Shown here piece by piece: positions 63,126 through 64,000 of a stretch of DNA of 64,000 nucleotides. The notes under the pieces are model-generated. The model saw nothing but the letters and a program-made list of their open reading frames with translations. It was not told the origin of the DNA and did not search any database. The position numbers were made by a program, and so were the translations under genes. How positions within the stretch are numbered: the first letter of the stretch is position 1; each line of letters opens with the position of its first letter. Origin of the DNA: Marinobacter sp. F3R08 (GTDB lineage: Bacteria; Pseudomonadota; Gammaproteobacteria; Pseudomonadales; Oleiphilaceae); assembly GCF_018860425.1 (NCBI RefSeq), contig NZ_JAHKPI010000015.1, forward strand, positions 248,001 to 312,000, written 5' to 3'.

Positions 63126-64000
63126 ATGAGCCTTCCGGAATACACCGACGTTTACAACAACTTCGATCCTGCTGCTCTGGAAGCGGACATCCTGGATGGA
63201 CGTCTGGATAGCGGGCTCAACGTATGCCACGAAATCTGTGACAAGTGGGCCGATGACCCCAGTCGAGTGGCTCTTTATTACGAAAAGGAAGACGGTGGCG
63301 ACGGCAAGCTGACGTTCGCAGAGCTGAAAGAAGCATCGGCGCGATTCGCCAATTATCTGAAATCCCAGGGCATCGGAAAGGGCGATCGGGTAGCTGCACT
63401 GCTGCCGCGTACTCCGGAACTGCTGATCGTTATTGCCGGTGCCCTGCGGGCAGGCGCCGTGTACCAGCCTCTGTTTACGGCATTTGGTTCCGGCGCGATT
63501 GAATACCGCTTCGAGCGTGCCAGTACCAAGCTGGTGGTGACCAATCCTGAAAACTATCCCAAGCTCAAGGATGTCAAAGTCTGCCCGCCGGTTGTGGGTG
63601 TTAACGCCAGTGACATTGGTGCCGACATTCCTGACTTCGAAGAAACCCTGGCGGCTCAGTCCAGCGAATTTGAGCCAGTGATGATCAAGGGCGACGATCC
63701 CTTTCTGCAAATGTTCACTTCCGGAACGGTGGGCAAGTCCAAGGGCGTTGCAGTCCCGTCCCGGGCGCTGCTGGCATTCTACGTCTACATGAAGTACGCC
63801 ATTGATCTGCGCGAGGGTGACACCTTCTGGAACGTTGCTGATCCCGGCTGGGCTTACGGTCTCTATTATGCCGTGGTAGGCCCTCTGCTGATGGGGCATG
63901 CCACCCATTTCAATCCGGGCGGATTCACGCCGGAATCCACCTACGACATGATCCGGAAATACAAGATCACCAACCTGGCGGCGGCACCCACAGCTTATCG
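63126..64000 (+). CDS. AMP-forming acyl-CoA synthetase, 3' truncated
   Basis: The frame is open from ATG 63126 to the window end, giving 291 residues. AGGAG precedes the start. The ANL-superfamily adenylation signature TSGTVGKSKGV is visible near residue 200, as is the conserved Trp-rich block VADPGWAYGLYYAVVG that follows in acetyl-CoA synthetase relatives. It is missing the C-terminal catalytic domain. Nearby valine genes suggest a short- or branched-chain acid substrate, but this is only an inference. Confidence 0.82.
   Translation, partial: MSLPEYTDVYNNFDPAALEADILDGRLDSGLNVCHEICDKWADDPSRVALYYEKEDGGDGKLTFAELKEASARFANYLKSQGIGKGDRVAALLPRTPELLIVIAGALRAGAVYQPLFTAFGSGAIEYRFERASTKLVVTNPENYPKLKDVKVCPPVVGVNASDIGADIPDFEETLAAQSSEFEPVMIKGDDPFLQMFTSGTVGKSKGVAVPSRALLAFYVYMKYAIDLREGDTFWNVADPGWAYGLYYAVVGPLLMGHATHFNPGGFTPESTYDMIRKYKITNLAAAPTAY

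Noticed and set aside
63057..63908. A 283-residue minus-strand frame at the window end
   Set aside because: It is opposite the acyl-CoA synthetase, whose ATG, Shine-Dalgarno and adenylation motif are clear.
1..64000. Mobile elements, phage, CRISPR arrays, toxin-antitoxin or defence islands
   Set aside because: No transposase, integrase, repeat array or attachment-site pattern was seen. The RHH protein has no toxin partner beside it.

Overview
The window reads as a contiguous piece of chromosome from a moderately GC-rich marine gammaproteobacterium, most likely Marinobacter or a close relative. This is an inference from the gene set: a PA4780-type RIO kinase, an MmsR/MmsA valine block, DUF2897, YjdM, RluF and YdbH/YnbE/YdbL homologues, and a very large PilZ/DUF1631/GGDEF/EAL protein. 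Coding density is high. No tRNA, rRNA, IS element, prophage, CRISPR array or integrase was seen, and no intergenic gap exceeds about 300 bases. Both ends cut a gene: a DUF2798-like membrane protein on the left and an acyl-CoA synthetase on the right.

Layout. 1-5.4 kb holds housekeeping and redox enzymes (DacB, a tandem thioredoxin-fold protein, DkgB, a GFA protein, a PQQ-type sugar dehydrogenase). 5.5-12.1 kb is an iron locus: fhuC-fhuD-fhuB-fhuF overlap as one minus-strand operon, with an ABC exporter just upstream. Three Fur-box-like sites lie in front of fhuC, the exporter and a 36-residue membrane ORF. 12.1-19 kb is a mixed set (DUF188, phosphatase, YjdM, copper chaperone PCuAC, MtfA, SDR, a diguanylate cyclase, RIO kinase, universal stress protein). 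19.1-25.9 kb looks like an aromatic amino acid catabolic module: NSS transporter, aminotransferase, fused indolepyruvate ferredoxin oxidoreductase and a divergent Lrp regulator.

26-38.9 kb contains a cold shock protein, the 1251-residue c-di-GMP protein, RNase Z, a dienoyl-CoA isomerase-like crotonase, a CPBP protease, the divergent argP/argO pair with a LysR-type box, a NlpC/P60 lipoprotein, a ribbon-helix-helix protein, DJ-1, the abasic-site protein YedK, ArfB and an esterase. 39-45.4 kb holds thpR followed by an unusually short ydbH with ynbE and ydbL (outer-membrane lipid homeostasis), rluF, and a CobW-family GTPase behind a near-perfect Zur palindrome. 45.5-50 kb has a phospholipase D-like protein, an amidotransferase, a YebC/YeeN protein, a diiron MBL protein and an SRPBCC protein.

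50.1-56.8 kb encodes valine catabolism from isobutyryl-CoA onward: MmsR divergent from mmsA, then isobutyryl-CoA dehydrogenase, enoyl-CoA hydratase, 3-hydroxyisobutyryl-CoA hydrolase and mmsB. 57-64 kb holds a Hpt-REC-REC-GGDEF-EAL hub with several lost catalytic residues, an AI-2E family permease, a quinone reductase translationally coupled to a proline-racemase-family protein that lacks both usual cysteines, and the truncated acyl-CoA synthetase.

I did not find a clearly new multi-gene system. The best leads are the Fur-preceded 36-residue ORF antisense to the end of fhuF, the Ser/Thr-type proline racemase homologue, the two large degenerate c-di-GMP proteins, the short YdbH, and several well-defined operators (Fur, Zur, ArgP, MmsR).
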